Below, piece by piece: positions 42,836 through 52,301 of a DNA stretch of 64,000 bases. The DNA comes from Mycobacterium senriense (lineage in GTDB: Bacteria; Actinomycetota; Actinomycetes; Mycobacteriales; Mycobacteriaceae). Every line of letters begins with the position of its first letter. The first letter of the stretch is position 1. Position numbers and translations under genes: made by a program. Below the pieces are notes generated by a model, which did no database searches, was not told where the DNA came from, and saw only the letters and a list, made by a program, of their open reading frames with translations. Location of the stretch: positions 4,340,001-4,404,000 of the forward strand of contig NZ_AP024828.1 in NCBI RefSeq assembly GCF_019668465.1. Direction: 5' to 3'.

Positions 42836-45121
42836 TTAGGGACGGCGCAGCGTGATGATGGTGACGTCGTCGTCGGTGTGGGCCGATGCCATCGCCGTCC
42901 AGATTCCAGTCGCCGCGATGTCGCCGGCCCGGCCGAGGTTTTCGGCCAGCAGGTCGAGGCCGTCGTCGATCGATTCACCGCGACGTTCCACCAGGCCGTC
43001 GGAGAACAGGACCATGCCGTGTCCGGGTTCGACGGTGAAGGTGCTGGGTGCGTATTTCACGCCTTTGACGCCGATGGGTGGCGAGAGCTTGATCGGCGCC
43101 GGTGCCGCCGGCGCCGAGGGCTTCGTCAGGTACGGCATCAAGTGACCGGCAGACGCCGCCTCCACCCGGCCCGAACCGAGATCGACCCGCGCGGCGATGA
43201 CGGTGGCGAACGCGCCGCGAAGCATGTGCAGGCAGAAATCGTTGAGCTGCGCGAGCGCCTCGGCCGGTGCGGCGCCGGCGAACAATTGCGCCCGCAGGGC
43301 GTTGCGGAGGGCGGCCATGGTGCCGGCCGCGGCGATGCCGTGGCCGGCGACGTCGCCGATCAGCACGATGAGCCGGCCGTCGCGGAGCTCGAACGCGTCG
43401 TACCAGTCGCCGCCGACGTTGTCGCCCGCCGCGGGCTCGTAATGCGCCGACAGTTCCCAAGTTTCGAGCGCCGGGATCCATTCGGGCAACAGGCTGCGCT
43501 GCAGCGTCTCGGCCACGCGCAGCGCCCCGCGCGTGCGGCGGTACAGCGACTCGACCAGGTGGCGTCGCAATGATCCCGCGGATTCGGTCTCGCTCAGCGA
43601 CCACGGCTCGCTGCGCTGGTGGACGATCTCGCGCCAGCGGTCGAACGATTTGCGCGGGCTGAGCCGAAGTTGGTCACCCTCGCTGACCGCGATCGCCTTG
43701 TTGTACGGGTCGCCGCCCCAGTCGACCGAGCGCAGCACCTCTCGCCGGAACCAGATGGCGGATTGGCCGTCAGGCAGGTTGAGCACCAGCGCGCCGGCGG
43801 CCACCTGGGGATCGAGATCGAGCTCGGGTAGCGCACCCGACAGGCACTCGCTGCTCGCGATCTCGTCGTCCACGCCACGCGCCCAGGCTGCGACGGCCGA
43901 CACGATGTCCGGCGGTGGAACCGAGCCACGCATCCGCAGATCGCCCCCGATGTCGATGACCACACCGTCGGCGGGCACGAGGTCGAGCAGGTCGGGAGCG
44001 CCGAGCAGCGCCGCCGACAGCGGTTCGCCATCGTCCAGCGTGGCGGCGGTGAGCTTGGCCAAGACGGCCTGCGCGGCCAACCGCTTGTGTAGTCGTTCGT
44101 CCTCGAACCGGTCGACGAGTCGCAGCGACAGGGTCGAACCGAGGAACTCGGCCGCCGCCCGGGTGCCGAACGGCGGCAGGTGCGCACCGGCGTAATGGTG
44201 GCAGGCGATCAGCCCCCACAGCCTCCCCTGCCGCAACAACGAGATCGACATCGATGCGTGCACACCCATGTTCTGCAGATATTCGACATGGATGGGCGAC
44301 ACGCTGCGCAACGTGGCATACGTCAGGTCCAGCGGCGTATCGGTCAGCGGGTCGATGCTCGGCACCAGCGGTGCCGGCGTGTAGTTGACGTCGGATATCA
44401 GCCGAATCCAGTTCTTCTCGTACAGAGCGCGCGCCTGCGCCGGGATGTCGGTCGACGGGTAATGCAGGCCGAGGAACGAGTTGAGGTCCTCGCGCCTGGA
44501 CTCGGCAACAACCTCGCCGTTGTATTCCTCGTCGTAGCGGTACACCATGACCCGGTCGAAGCCGGTCAGATCGCGGACGGCGCGCGCGGCTATGGCGTAC
44601 AGCTCGGTCAGCGTGGCGGCTCGGTTCAACTCCTCCACCGCGCCGCGGACCGCCTGATACGTGTTCGGGAAGGAGAACGGCCGCTCGCCGTAGGCGATCT
44701 CGAGCTCCACCAGCAGCACACCGCCCGGCTCGCGGTGCAGGATCGCGTCGAAGGCCCGCGGCTCGCCGGCGACCTCGATGGTGACCTCGAGCGGATTGTT
44801 CTGGCGCAGGCTGCCGAAGGTTGCCGCGGCCTGCTCGATCCGGGCGGCTTGCGGGGAACCGATGAGCGCCGACAGGTGCCGGCCCAGGACGGCGTCGACG
44901 GGACGGCCGAGCAGGTCGGCGACGTTGGCGCTGACCTGGCGCACCTCGTACGCGGGCTCACGCACCACCGCGAGCAGACCGCGCGGCTGGATGCTGCCGG
45001 GAATGTGGATCGGCTCACGGGCGCAATTGTCCAGGTCGATCGGGGTGCCGACCGGTACGAGATCGTCGATCGACTGATCCGCGGGTGCCGATGGCCGGAC
45101 GGACCGCTCATCGTCGGTCAC
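42836..45121 (-). CDS. Bacteriophytochrome with PP2C/SpoIIE-type phosphatase output
   Basis: A 761-residue light sensor. The PAS-2 domain holds the biliverdin-attachment-type cysteine at residue 33 (LDNCAREPIHIPGSIQPRG). The GAF domain (about 160-330) has YPSTDIPAQARALYEKNWIRLI and the pyrrole-contact histidines in SPIHVEYLQNMGVHASMS and LWGLIACHHYAG. The PHY tongue carries the PRKSF motif (PRxSF family). Residues about 550-761 form a PP2C_SIG phosphatase (GDVAGHGIAAAGTMAALR; SDGLVERRGESIDDGL). Light would thus control a phosphatase, probably acting on an anti-sigma-antagonist. GTG start at 45121. Confidence 0.93.
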   Translation of the reverse strand: MTDDERSVRPSAPADQSIDDLVPVGTPIDLDNCAREPIHIPGSIQPRGLLAVVREPAYEVRQVSANVADLLGRPVDAVLGRHLSALIGSPQAARIEQAAATFGSLRQNNPLEVTIEVAGEPRAFDAILHREPGGVLLVELEIAYGERPFSFPNTYQAVRGAVEELNRAATLTELYAIAARAVRDLTGFDRVMVYRYDEEYNGEVVAESRREDLNSFLGLHYPSTDIPAQARALYEKNWIRLISDVNYTPAPLVPSIDPLTDTPLDLTYATLRSVSPIHVEYLQNMGVHASMSISLLRQGRLWGLIACHHYAGAHLPPFGTRAAAEFLGSTLSLRLVDRFEDERLHKRLAAQAVLAKLTAATLDDGEPLSAALLGAPDLLDLVPADGVVIDIGGDLRMRGSVPPPDIVSAVAAWARGVDDEIASSECLSGALPELDLDPQVAAGALVLNLPDGQSAIWFRREVLRSVDWGGDPYNKAIAVSEGDQLRLSPRKSFDRWREIVHQRSEPWSLSETESAGSLRRHLVESLYRRTRGALRVAETLQRSLLPEWIPALETWELSAHYEPAAGDNVGGDWYDAFELRDGRLIVLIGDVAGHGIAAAGTMAALRNALRAQLFAGAAPAEALAQLNDFCLHMLRGAFATVIAARVDLGSGRVEAASAGHLMPYLTKPSAPAAPAPIKLSPPIGVKGVKYAPSTFTVEPGHGMVLFSDGLVERRGESIDDGLDLLAENLGRAGDIAATGIWTAMASAHTDDDVTIITLRRP

Positions 45122-45301
45122 GCGAGCGGCTTTCTCGGATCGATGGGGGGTAGCAGCCAGACCTCCAAGTTATCGATGTGTGTCGCCATTCTGGACCAGG
45201 TCGGCCGCGGTTGGCACTTCCAAGCGGATTCGCCCGGCACTGATTCGCATCCGCCGCGGTAACCCGCGCCGCCGCGATCACCAATGTAATCTGAGCAGGT
45301 C

Positions 45302-45955
45302 ATGTGCTCGATCGCCGTCCCAGCAAGCCGCCGCCTGTCGGTCGCGATGAAGGAGGGCTCGGCGGCCGAACACGATGCCGCCGAGCAGAGTCCGTTCATG
45401 TCCGAGCTGCTCGCCGGACGGATTGGCGCGCCGGGCTATTCCGACTACCTGCTGCGGTTGCGCGTGGTGTACGCCGCCCTGGAGGACGCCGTGCGGGCGC
45501 GCCGTGACGATTCCATGGTTGCCGCCGTGTACGACCCCGCGCTGGAGCGCCTGACGGCTATCGATGCCGACCTCGAGCATTGGCTGCCCCAGGGTGCCCC
45601 ACGGGACGTCGACTCCCCCGCGGCGGCGGTCTACGCCGAGCGGCTCGGCGCGCTCACGTGGGGTGGGGCGTTGGTGGCCCACCACTACACGCGCTATCTC
45701 GGGGATCTCTCCGGAGGCCGGGGCATCGGCAAAATCCTGGATCGCACATTCGATCTCGGTGGCGTCGGCCTTGCGTTCTACGACTTCCCGGTGCGGCCCA
45801 AACCCTACAAAGACGCCTATCGAGCTCGCCTCGACGCCCTTCGCGCCGACACCGGCGAAATCGATCGCATCGTCGGCGAGGTGAAGTTCGCCTTCGGCCT
45901 GAACCAGGCCATCTTCGATGAATTGGCCGACCGCATCGCGGAACCCCAGCGCTGA
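45302..45955 (+). CDS. Biliverdin-producing heme oxygenase
   Basis: A 217-residue heme oxygenase similar to HmuO/BphO. The proximal histidine lies in KEGSAAEHDAAEQSPFM (near residue 24), and the distal-helix glycines in YTRYLGDLSGGRGIGKILDRTF. It opens heme to biliverdin, iron and CO. Its position 180 bp from a divergent biliverdin-dependent phytochrome strongly suggests chromophore supply, though iron acquisition is also possible. ATG 45302 has GAGCAGGT upstream; a later start at MKEGS would remove only a short leader. Confidence 0.93.
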   Translation: MCSIAVPASRRLSVAMKEGSAAEHDAAEQSPFMSELLAGRIGAPGYSDYLLRLRVVYAALEDAVRARRDDSMVAAVYDPALERLTAIDADLEHWLPQGAPRDVDSPAAAVYAERLGALTWGGALVAHHYTRYLGDLSGGRGIGKILDRTFDLGGVGLAFYDFPVRPKPYKDAYRARLDALRADTGEIDRIVGEVKFAFGLNQAIFDELADRIAEPQR

Positions 45956-45985
45956 CGCACGCCCATGGGCCTACCCAGCGAACCG

Positions 45986-46747
45986 TCAAACCTGGTTGAA
46001 TCCGCCGTCGGCGGTAACCGTGGATCCGGTGCTGAAGCTGGACAGATCGCTGGCCAAAAATACTGCGGCATTGGCGATCTCGGTGGGATCGGCGAAGCGG
46101 CCCAGCGGGATCGAGGCGATGCGTTCGGCGCGGAACGCTTCGATCGAGGCGTCGGGATCGGTCTGCGCGGCCAGCGCGTTGCTTCCCGGCGTGGCCGTCG
46201 AGCCTGCCACGATGACATTGACCCGGATGTTGCGGTCGGCGAGTTCGTTGGCCCAGGCCCGCGCCAGTGACCGGACGGCCGCCTTGGTGGCGGCGTAGAT
46301 GCTGAGCCCGGCGCGGCCCCGGTCTGCCGTGGTGGAGCCGGTCAAGATGATGGAGGCGCCGTCGTTGAGCAGCGGCAGCGCTTTCTGCACGGTGTAGACG
46401 ACTCCCCTGACGTTGGTGGTCAGCAGCGCATCCAGATCGTCGTCGGTGATCTCCCCCAGTCGCGCCACCCTCGTGGATCCGGCGTTGGCCATCACGATGT
46501 CGAGACCGCCACGGGCGGCCGCGACCTCGAGGTAGAGCCGATCCAGGTCCTCCGGTCTTCCGACGTCACCGCGCACCGCGGTGGCACGCGGGCCCAATTT
46601 GCTTGCCGCATCGTCGAGTTCGGGCTGGCGCCGGCCGGTGATGAAGACCCGGTCGGCGCCTTCGTCAAGGAACCGCTGTGCGGTGGCCAGCCCGATCCCG
46701 GAGTTGGCGCCGGTGATGACGGCGATCTTGTTGTCGAGCAATCCCAT
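45986..46747 (-). CDS. Classical SDR oxidoreductase
   Basis: A 253-residue NAD(P)-dependent short-chain dehydrogenase. TGANSGIG is at residues 12-19, NAG near 88 (VMANAGSTR), the catalytic YxxxK is YAATK near 149, and the serine lies in ILTGST before it. Length and motif order match the FabG-like classical group, but the substrate cannot be deduced. Start ATG 46747 has AGGAGA upstream. It is convergent with the heme oxygenase gene (30-bp gap). No operon partner beyond the lipocalin-like gene 45 bp upstream is apparent. Confidence 0.92.
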   Translation of the reverse strand: MGLLDNKIAVITGANSGIGLATAQRFLDEGADRVFITGRRQPELDDAASKLGPRATAVRGDVGRPEDLDRLYLEVAAARGGLDIVMANAGSTRVARLGEITDDDLDALLTTNVRGVVYTVQKALPLLNDGASIILTGSTTADRGRAGLSIYAATKAAVRSLARAWANELADRNIRVNVIVAGSTATPGSNALAAQTDPDASIEAFRAERIASIPLGRFADPTEIANAAVFLASDLSSFSTGSTVTADGGFNQV

Positions 46748-46792
46748 TCGGTTCTCCTGCGGTGCGCGGCCGGTTGGCGTTCTGCTCCCCCG

Positions 46793-47257
46793 CTATCCCC
46801 GTTTCGCGCGCTGCCAGATCAGGCGTCCGTTGCGGAGCTTGCCCTTGATGCGCACCGGCTCGGCGGGGCCGAGTTGCAGGCGGTCATCACCGACTTGCGC
46901 TGCGCGGTACTGGGTTCCGCCGATCCAGTTGGGCAGCAGGCTGACGTCGACGTGGTGGGCGATCACGCCGTCTTCGAGAACGCTGTACGGGCCGGCATAG
47001 GCCAGATAACCCCTGGCTGCCGCGGCCAATTCGTCGTCCGTGGCGATTTGAAGGTCGCCGCGGGCGATCGGCGGGCGGTCCGCGCGCATGAGCTGGGCGG
47101 ACATGTAGCCGTCGGCGGTGTACATGATGATTCCGCGGGCGTCGGTTCCCAACGGGTAGCGCACGTTCGAGCCATCCACGTCGGAGCTTTCGTAGGACTC
47201 CAACGTCCAGGCCCCGACGAGGTACTCACGTAGATCCTGCGTGGTGAGTGTCGTCAT
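46793..47257 (-). CDS. Lipocalin-like domain protein
   Basis: A 154-residue beta-barrel protein of the Lipocalin_5 type. Conserved opening LREYLVGAWTLESYESSDVDGSNVRYPLGTDARGIIMYTADGYMSAQLMR, then LLPNWIGGTQYRAAQV and QLGPAEPVRIKGKLRNGRLIWQRA. Many family members are ligand-binding or tautomerase-like, and none is well studied. ATG 47257 has GAAGGGG upstream. It lies upstream of the SDR gene on the same strand with a 45-bp gap, so the two may be cotranscribed. Confidence 0.85.
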   Translation of the reverse strand: MTTLTTQDLREYLVGAWTLESYESSDVDGSNVRYPLGTDARGIIMYTADGYMSAQLMRADRPPIARGDLQIATDDELAAAARGYLAYAGPYSVLEDGVIAHHVDVSLLPNWIGGTQYRAAQVGDDRLQLGPAEPVRIKGKLRNGRLIWQRAKRG

Positions 47258-47553
47258 CGTTGGCACCCCTTCGTGATTGCCGTGATCGCTTGACCGCGTC
47301 GCTCGCGGTACCGAAATACGCGCGCCGCCGACGCATCGATAATGCCGCGCAATACCTGCCCCACCGCCATCGCCCCCCGCATCACCGGCGACAACCGGCG
47401 GCGTCACCCGCTACGGGCCGATGTCGGTGCGGCTGTTGTTCCTGGTTTTCGGAACCGGGCTCATCGCCGATGCACTCGTCAACCACAGCGCACTGTGGTG
47501 ATGCGCCACACCTTCTCATCTGTTGCACAGCGAGCCGGATTACCTTGTCGCGT

Positions 47554-48321
47554 GTGACTGATCGACGAGAGCGCGCGTTGTCCTTCGGTTCGATCGCCGA
47601 AGACTATGACGGGCTGCGGCCGCACCCGCCGCAGCAGGCGGTGGATTGGCTGGTGCCATCCGGCTGTGAAGTGGCCGTCGACGTCGGTGCGGGCACCGGG
47701 TTGTTCACCCGCACGCTCGTCGGCCGGGCCGCGCAGGTCGTCGCCGTCGAACCCGATGCGCGGATGCGTGCGGTGCTGGCCGAGCGGTCTCCCGGGGTTC
47801 GCGCCGTGGCGGGCACCGGCGAGGCGATTCCCCTTCCCGACGATTCCGCCGACGCGGTGTTCGTCTCGTCGGCGTGGCATTGGATGGACCCCGAACGGGC
47901 GGTGCCGGAGATCGGCCGGGTATTGCGCGATGGCGGGCGGTTCGGGCTGATCTGGACCAGTCGAGATCGCGACGTCGACTGGGTCCGCGACCTCGAGGTG
48001 CTGCCCAGGGACGACACGTCCGAACTGGATGCGCCCGACCGCTTCCGCCGGCGCCATGAGAACGTCGTCCTGCCCGATCCGCAGATTTTCCACAACGTCG
48101 CGCGGGAGACGTTCGGGTTCGTGCGGACCATGAAGATCGACGACGTCGTCGCGATGCTCGGCACCTACAGCCGGGTGATCATCGCCTCTCCGGATGACCG
48201 CGCGCAGCGGCTCGACAGCGCCCGAGCCGTCCTGGCCGAGCGATTCCCCGGCGCCGAAGCCATCGACATCCCGATGCAGTCCCGGTGCTGGCGCGCCGAC
48301 CGGATCGCCCGCGTCCGCTAG
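47554..48321 (+). CDS. SAM-dependent class I methyltransferase
   Basis: A 255-residue small-molecule methyltransferase of the UbiE/COQ5-like Methyltransf_11 group. The SAM loop is VDVGAGTGLFTRTLVG near residue 42, then VVAVEPDARMRAVL, and AVFVSSAWHWMDPERAVPEIGRVLRDGGRFGLIW is the motif IV to VI region. GTG 47554 is chosen because it starts just before the family N-terminus (RALSFGSIAEDYDGLRP). The open frame upstream shows no similarity. Substrate unknown. Confidence 0.88.
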   Translation: MTDRRERALSFGSIAEDYDGLRPHPPQQAVDWLVPSGCEVAVDVGAGTGLFTRTLVGRAAQVVAVEPDARMRAVLAERSPGVRAVAGTGEAIPLPDDSADAVFVSSAWHWMDPERAVPEIGRVLRDGGRFGLIWTSRDRDVDWVRDLEVLPRDDTSELDAPDRFRRRHENVVLPDPQIFHNVARETFGFVRTMKIDDVVAMLGTYSRVIIASPDDRAQRLDSARAVLAERFPGAEAIDIPMQSRCWRADRIARVR

Positions 48322-48419
48322 CCGCAGCGCCCGGGTCTGCTTTCTTCCGAATGTCGTAGACAGCACGGGGTTAAGCGCGTAACTTCTGCCGCAACCAAGC
48401 CCGGGCGAGGAGGAGACGC

Positions 48420-49877
48420 ATGACGGTGCAATCCGTACTGGACGAGGTTCGGGAACGCCCCGGTAGCGGTGACGTGATCCCGATCTTCGATCCCTCCACC
48501 GAGGAACAGATCGGCTCGTTCACCGACTGTGGCACCGAAGCCGTCGGCGAGGCGGTTGCGCGCGCGAAAACCAGCGCGGAGTCCGAAATCTGGTCCGGCA
48601 AGCCCGATTATGAGCGGGCCAAGATCCTGTGGCGCGTCGCCGACCTGATCGACGAGAACGCCGAGCTGCTCGCCGAGCTCGAAATGCTCAACGCCGGAAT
48701 GTATCCCGCTCAGGCCCAGATGCAGGTGAAGATCGGTGCCGAGTGGTTCCGCTATTACGCCGGCTGGTGTACCAAGATCGACGGCATCGCGCGGGATGTG
48801 AACACCGGCGGCCTGACCGGCGTCGACTCGCACATGCACACCTACACGGTGCGCGAGCCCTACGGGGTGGTCGGGCTAATCTTCCCGTGGAACGGACCGG
48901 TGTTCAATTTCTGCGCCAAGCTCGCGCCGGCGCTGGCGGCGGGCTGCAACAGCGTGGTCAAACCCGCTGAGGAGACGCCACTTTCGGCACATGTCCTGAT
49001 GCGCCTGCTGGCCCAGGCCGGGGTGCCCGACGGGGTGGCCAACCTGGTCAACGGCTACGGGCACACCGTCGGCGCGGCCATCACCGCGCACCCCGACGTG
49101 GAGAAGGTCGCCTTCACCGGCTCGACGGAGGTCGGCCGCGCGATCGTGCACGCCTCGGCGGACAGCAACCTCAACAAGGTCACCCTGGAGCTCGGCGGCA
49201 AGTCGCCGGTGCTGATCTTCGACGACGCGAAGCTGAAGAAGGCGATCCCGATGTCGGCGTTCGGCACCTTCGTCCACTCGGGGCAGGCCTGCGTGTGCGG
49301 TTCCCGCATCCTGGTGCAGCGCGGCGTCTACGACCAGGTCGTCGAGGGCATGGCGATGGTTGCCAACGCCATGAAGATGGGCGGGCCGAAAGAAGAAGGC
49401 ACCATGAGCGGCCCGCTGATCAGCGAGAAGCAACTCAATCGCGTGCTGGGTTACCTCGAACAGGGCAGGTCCGACGGCGCGGAGATCGTCACCGGCGGAC
49501 ACCGGCTGGACCGCAAGGGCTACTTCGTGCACCCGACGGTCGTCACCAACGTCGACCCCGACACCAGCCGATTGTTCCAGGAGGAGATCTTCGGTCCGGT
49601 TGTCACGATTCTGCCGTTCGACGACGAGGACGAGGCCGTCGCGTTGGCCAACAACAGCAGCTACGGGCTGGCCGCCACGGTGTGGACCAAGGACCTCGGC
49701 CGCTCGCACCGGCTGGCCAAGCGGCTCAAGGCCGGAACCGTCGGACTCAATTGCGCTTTCCCGTATGACCACTCGATGCCGTTCGGCGGCTACAAGCAGT
49801 CCGGTTGGGGCCACGAGTCCGGCAAGGCCGGCATCGAGACCTACCTACAGACGAAGATCGTGTGGGCCCAGATGTAG
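48420..49877 (+). CDS. NAD(P)-dependent aldehyde dehydrogenase
   Basis: A 485-residue ALDH superfamily enzyme that oxidises aldehydes to acids. FPWNGPVFNF is the cofactor-site segment (N near residue 160), the general-base glutamate is in LELGGKSP near 260, and the nucleophilic cysteine is in SGQACVCGSR near 294. FGPVVTILPFDDEDEAV and GYKQSGWGHESG at the end are typical. ATG 48420 has AGGAGGAGA upstream. Its substrate is unknown; the neighbours (methyltransferase, M42 peptidase) give no pathway. Confidence 0.93.
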   Translation: MTVQSVLDEVRERPGSGDVIPIFDPSTEEQIGSFTDCGTEAVGEAVARAKTSAESEIWSGKPDYERAKILWRVADLIDENAELLAELEMLNAGMYPAQAQMQVKIGAEWFRYYAGWCTKIDGIARDVNTGGLTGVDSHMHTYTVREPYGVVGLIFPWNGPVFNFCAKLAPALAAGCNSVVKPAEETPLSAHVLMRLLAQAGVPDGVANLVNGYGHTVGAAITAHPDVEKVAFTGSTEVGRAIVHASADSNLNKVTLELGGKSPVLIFDDAKLKKAIPMSAFGTFVHSGQACVCGSRILVQRGVYDQVVEGMAMVANAMKMGGPKEEGTMSGPLISEKQLNRVLGYLEQGRSDGAEIVTGGHRLDRKGYFVHPTVVTNVDPDTSRLFQEEIFGPVVTILPFDDEDEAVALANNSSYGLAATVWTKDLGRSHRLAKRLKAGTVGLNCAFPYDHSMPFGGYKQSGWGHESGKAGIETYLQTKIVWAQM

Positions 49878-49882
49878 CGGCG

Positions 49883-51118
49883 TCAGGCCTGGGGGCCCTC
49901 CGAGGGTGGCCAGACCGTTCCGGGCGACGCGTCGCCGGGGCTTTCGAAATCGCCGCGGGCCAGCGGCACCCACCGCTCGCTGGGCGCGGGCTGCTCCGAC
50001 GACGGAAAGTCGCGCAGATCGCCCGTCGGCTTGGCGTCCCACTTGGCGAACGTCAACGGTGTCTGCAGCCAGCAGTGCAGGAGGTTGTAGGCGGCCTCCA
50101 GCGAATCGATGTGCGTGCGTTCCCAGCCATGACTGCCGTCGAGCCCGAAGCCGACCAGCGCCGCGCGGGTGTTGGCCCCTGCCTCGATAGCCGCCGCGGC
50201 ATCGGAGCGGTAGTAGCGAAAAATGTCGCGGGCGAACGGAATTCCCTGCTCCTGTGCGAGCCGGCAGAGTTTGCGGGTCAGGTGGTAGTCGAACGGGCCG
50301 TGCATGTCGGCCATCGGGATCGTCACGCCGTCCTCGAGGGAATGCTGGCCGGGCGCGCACACCGCGTTGTCCACCGAGACCAACTCGGCGACATCCGCGG
50401 GCAGGCCGTGGCTGGCTCCGTGGCCGACCTCCTCGGTGATGGTGACCATGATCGTGGTGCGGTGCGGCAGCACCACCTTGTTCTCGGAGAAGTTCTTGGC
50501 CAGTGCCAGCGCGATCGCGACGCCCGCCTTCCCGTCCAGATGACGGGAGACGACGAAACCGTCGGCGGTGAGCTCAGGGCTGGTGATCAAGGCCACGAAA
50601 TCACCGACCTGCAGGCCGAGCCGAACCAGGTCCTCCCGCGTCGATACCCTGCGGTCGATGCGAACCTCGACGTGCTCCCAGTCCGTGGGTTGGGTGTCGA
50701 TCGCGTCGCCGAACGCGTGCCCACTGGCCTTGAGGGGCATGACCGTGCCGGTGATGAACTCGTCGGGGTCGTCGATGAAGATGCGCACCCGGGCGCCGGC
50801 GGCGAACCGCGCCGAAAAGGTGCCGACCGGAACGATCTCGAGGCGGCCGTTGTCCTTGAGCTCGCGGACCATGCAGCCGATGGTGTCGGAGTGCACCACC
50901 AGGGCCCGGTCGATGGTCGCGGACTCACCGGGCAATTCGGCGGTCAGCGCTCCCCGGCGGGTCAGCGTGAACGGCACCCCGAAATGGTCGAAGATGTCGC
51001 CGATCACCTGCATCACCGCATCCGTGCGTCCCGACGGGCTCGGGGTCTGCAGCAGCGCGAGCAGTGTGTCGATCATCCAGGTGCGGTCGGCCTCGGCCAT
51101 GCCCGCGGTCTGGCCCAC
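49883..51118 (-). CDS. M42-family metallopeptidase
   Basis: A 411-residue peptidase of the glutamyl-aminopeptidase/M42 type. Metal and catalytic residues are visible: VVHSDTIGCM (H and D near residue 75), FVVSRHLDGKAGVAIALAL, the TITEEVGHGASHGL glutamates near 240, and VSVDNAV. It resembles the M42 protein of the NAGGN osmoprotectant group, but the other two genes of that set are not in the window. GTG 51118 follows GAGAGGAGATA; ATG 51100 is also possible. It probably releases N-terminal residues in the cytosol. Confidence 0.9.
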   Translation of the reverse strand: MGQTAGMAEADRTWMIDTLLALLQTPSPSGRTDAVMQVIGDIFDHFGVPFTLTRRGALTAELPGESATIDRALVVHSDTIGCMVRELKDNGRLEIVPVGTFSARFAAGARVRIFIDDPDEFITGTVMPLKASGHAFGDAIDTQPTDWEHVEVRIDRRVSTREDLVRLGLQVGDFVALITSPELTADGFVVSRHLDGKAGVAIALALAKNFSENKVVLPHRTTIMVTITEEVGHGASHGLPADVAELVSVDNAVCAPGQHSLEDGVTIPMADMHGPFDYHLTRKLCRLAQEQGIPFARDIFRYYRSDAAAAIEAGANTRAALVGFGLDGSHGWERTHIDSLEAAYNLLHCWLQTPLTFAKWDAKPTGDLRDFPSSEQPAPSERWVPLARGDFESPGDASPGTVWPPSEGPQA

Positions 51119-51234
51119 GTTATCTCCTCTCGAGTCGTCGCGAACGCGTTCAACCTACCGTGTGTCCGGCACCCGACGCCCGTTGCGGGCCGCCGTCGCG
51201 CACCCGCCACCGCGCGCCCGACGTATCCGCTGCC

Positions 51235-52116
51235 CTAGGAAGCGGATTCCATCTCCGAGATCAAATCCGCGAGGGTGAGGATTCGCTTGGCGTCGCGGAC
51301 GTGCAGGCTCTCGATCATGCGGCCATCGACCGTGATCACGCTGGTCCCGGCCGCCTGCGCCTGCTCGTAGGCCGACACGATCTTGCGGGCGTCCTCCAGC
51401 TCCTGGTGTGACGGACCGAACAGCTCGTTGGCGGGGGCGATCTGCGACGGGTGGATCAGGGTCTTGCCGTCGAATCCCATTTCCCGGCCCTGCTGGGCCT
51501 CGGCCCGGAATGCGCCCTGGTCGGTGATGTCGTTGAACACGCCATCCAAGATCACCTTTCCGGCCGCCCTCGCTCCCAACAACGCCAGGCCGAGGGCGGG
51601 CACGGCGGGCGCACGCCCGGGGACGTGCAGGCCGTGCAGCTCGTTGACCAGGTCGTTGGTGCCCACCACCAACCCGGCCAGGCGATCGCTGGCCGACGCG
51701 ACCTCCTCGGCCCGCAGAAAGGCGCGGGGCGTTTCGATCATCACCCACAGCTGCAACGACTTCGGCGCTCCCAAGGCGGCGAGCGCCTCGGCCAGCGCTT
51801 GAACCTGTTGGCCCGTATCGACTTTCGGCACCAGCACGCCGTCGGCCGAAGACCCGGCCACCGCGGCCAGGTCGTCCCGGTGCCATTCGGTGTCCAACCC
51901 GTTGATCCGCACCACAACCTCGCGAGGCCGGTAGCTCTCCGACGAGATCGCGTCGCACACCGTCGCCCTCGAATCGGCTTTCGCGTCGGGTCCCACCGCA
52001 TCCTCGAGGTCGAATATCAGCACGTCCGCCGGCAGCGACTTGCCCTTCTCCAGCGCGCGGGGCTTATTGCCGGGCAGGTACAGGGCGGATCGGCGCGGGC
52101 GCAGGGTCGGTGCCAT
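51235..52116 (-). CDS. CitE-like CoA ester lyase (HpcH/HpaI aldolase fold)
   Basis: A 293-residue enzyme. RPRRSALYLPGN opens the family, DVLIFDLEDAVGPDAKADSR is the metal/acid loop, then VRINGLDTEWHRDDLAAV and the metal-binding VWVMIETPRAF (E near residue 128), and GFDGKTLIHPSQI near the end. Such lyases cleave (S)-citramalyl-CoA, malyl-CoA or beta-methylmalyl-CoA. Start ATG 52116 is taken because it fits family N-termini; GTG 52128 is also open. No citramalate or glyoxylate pathway genes are adjacent. Confidence 0.92.
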   Translation of the reverse strand: MAPTLRPRRSALYLPGNKPRALEKGKSLPADVLIFDLEDAVGPDAKADSRATVCDAISSESYRPREVVVRINGLDTEWHRDDLAAVAGSSADGVLVPKVDTGQQVQALAEALAALGAPKSLQLWVMIETPRAFLRAEEVASASDRLAGLVVGTNDLVNELHGLHVPGRAPAVPALGLALLGARAAGKVILDGVFNDITDQGAFRAEAQQGREMGFDGKTLIHPSQIAPANELFGPSHQELEDARKIVSAYEQAQAAGTSVITVDGRMIESLHVRDAKRILTLADLISEMESAS

Positions 52117-52301
52117 GGAGTGATTCACTTTCGGAGTCGTCGTGCAGCGGGCCGGCAGTCAAATGCCCGCGCGACGGGTGCGTGGTGCGCGCGGCATAGC
52201 CAGAAAGTACCCTTCGGTATCGGTGCTGTAGGCGCCGGCGGTGAGCGGCCCCGAGGGCGAATTGGCCGACGCGGCGGGTATATCCCGGAAGGGGAAATCG
52301 A

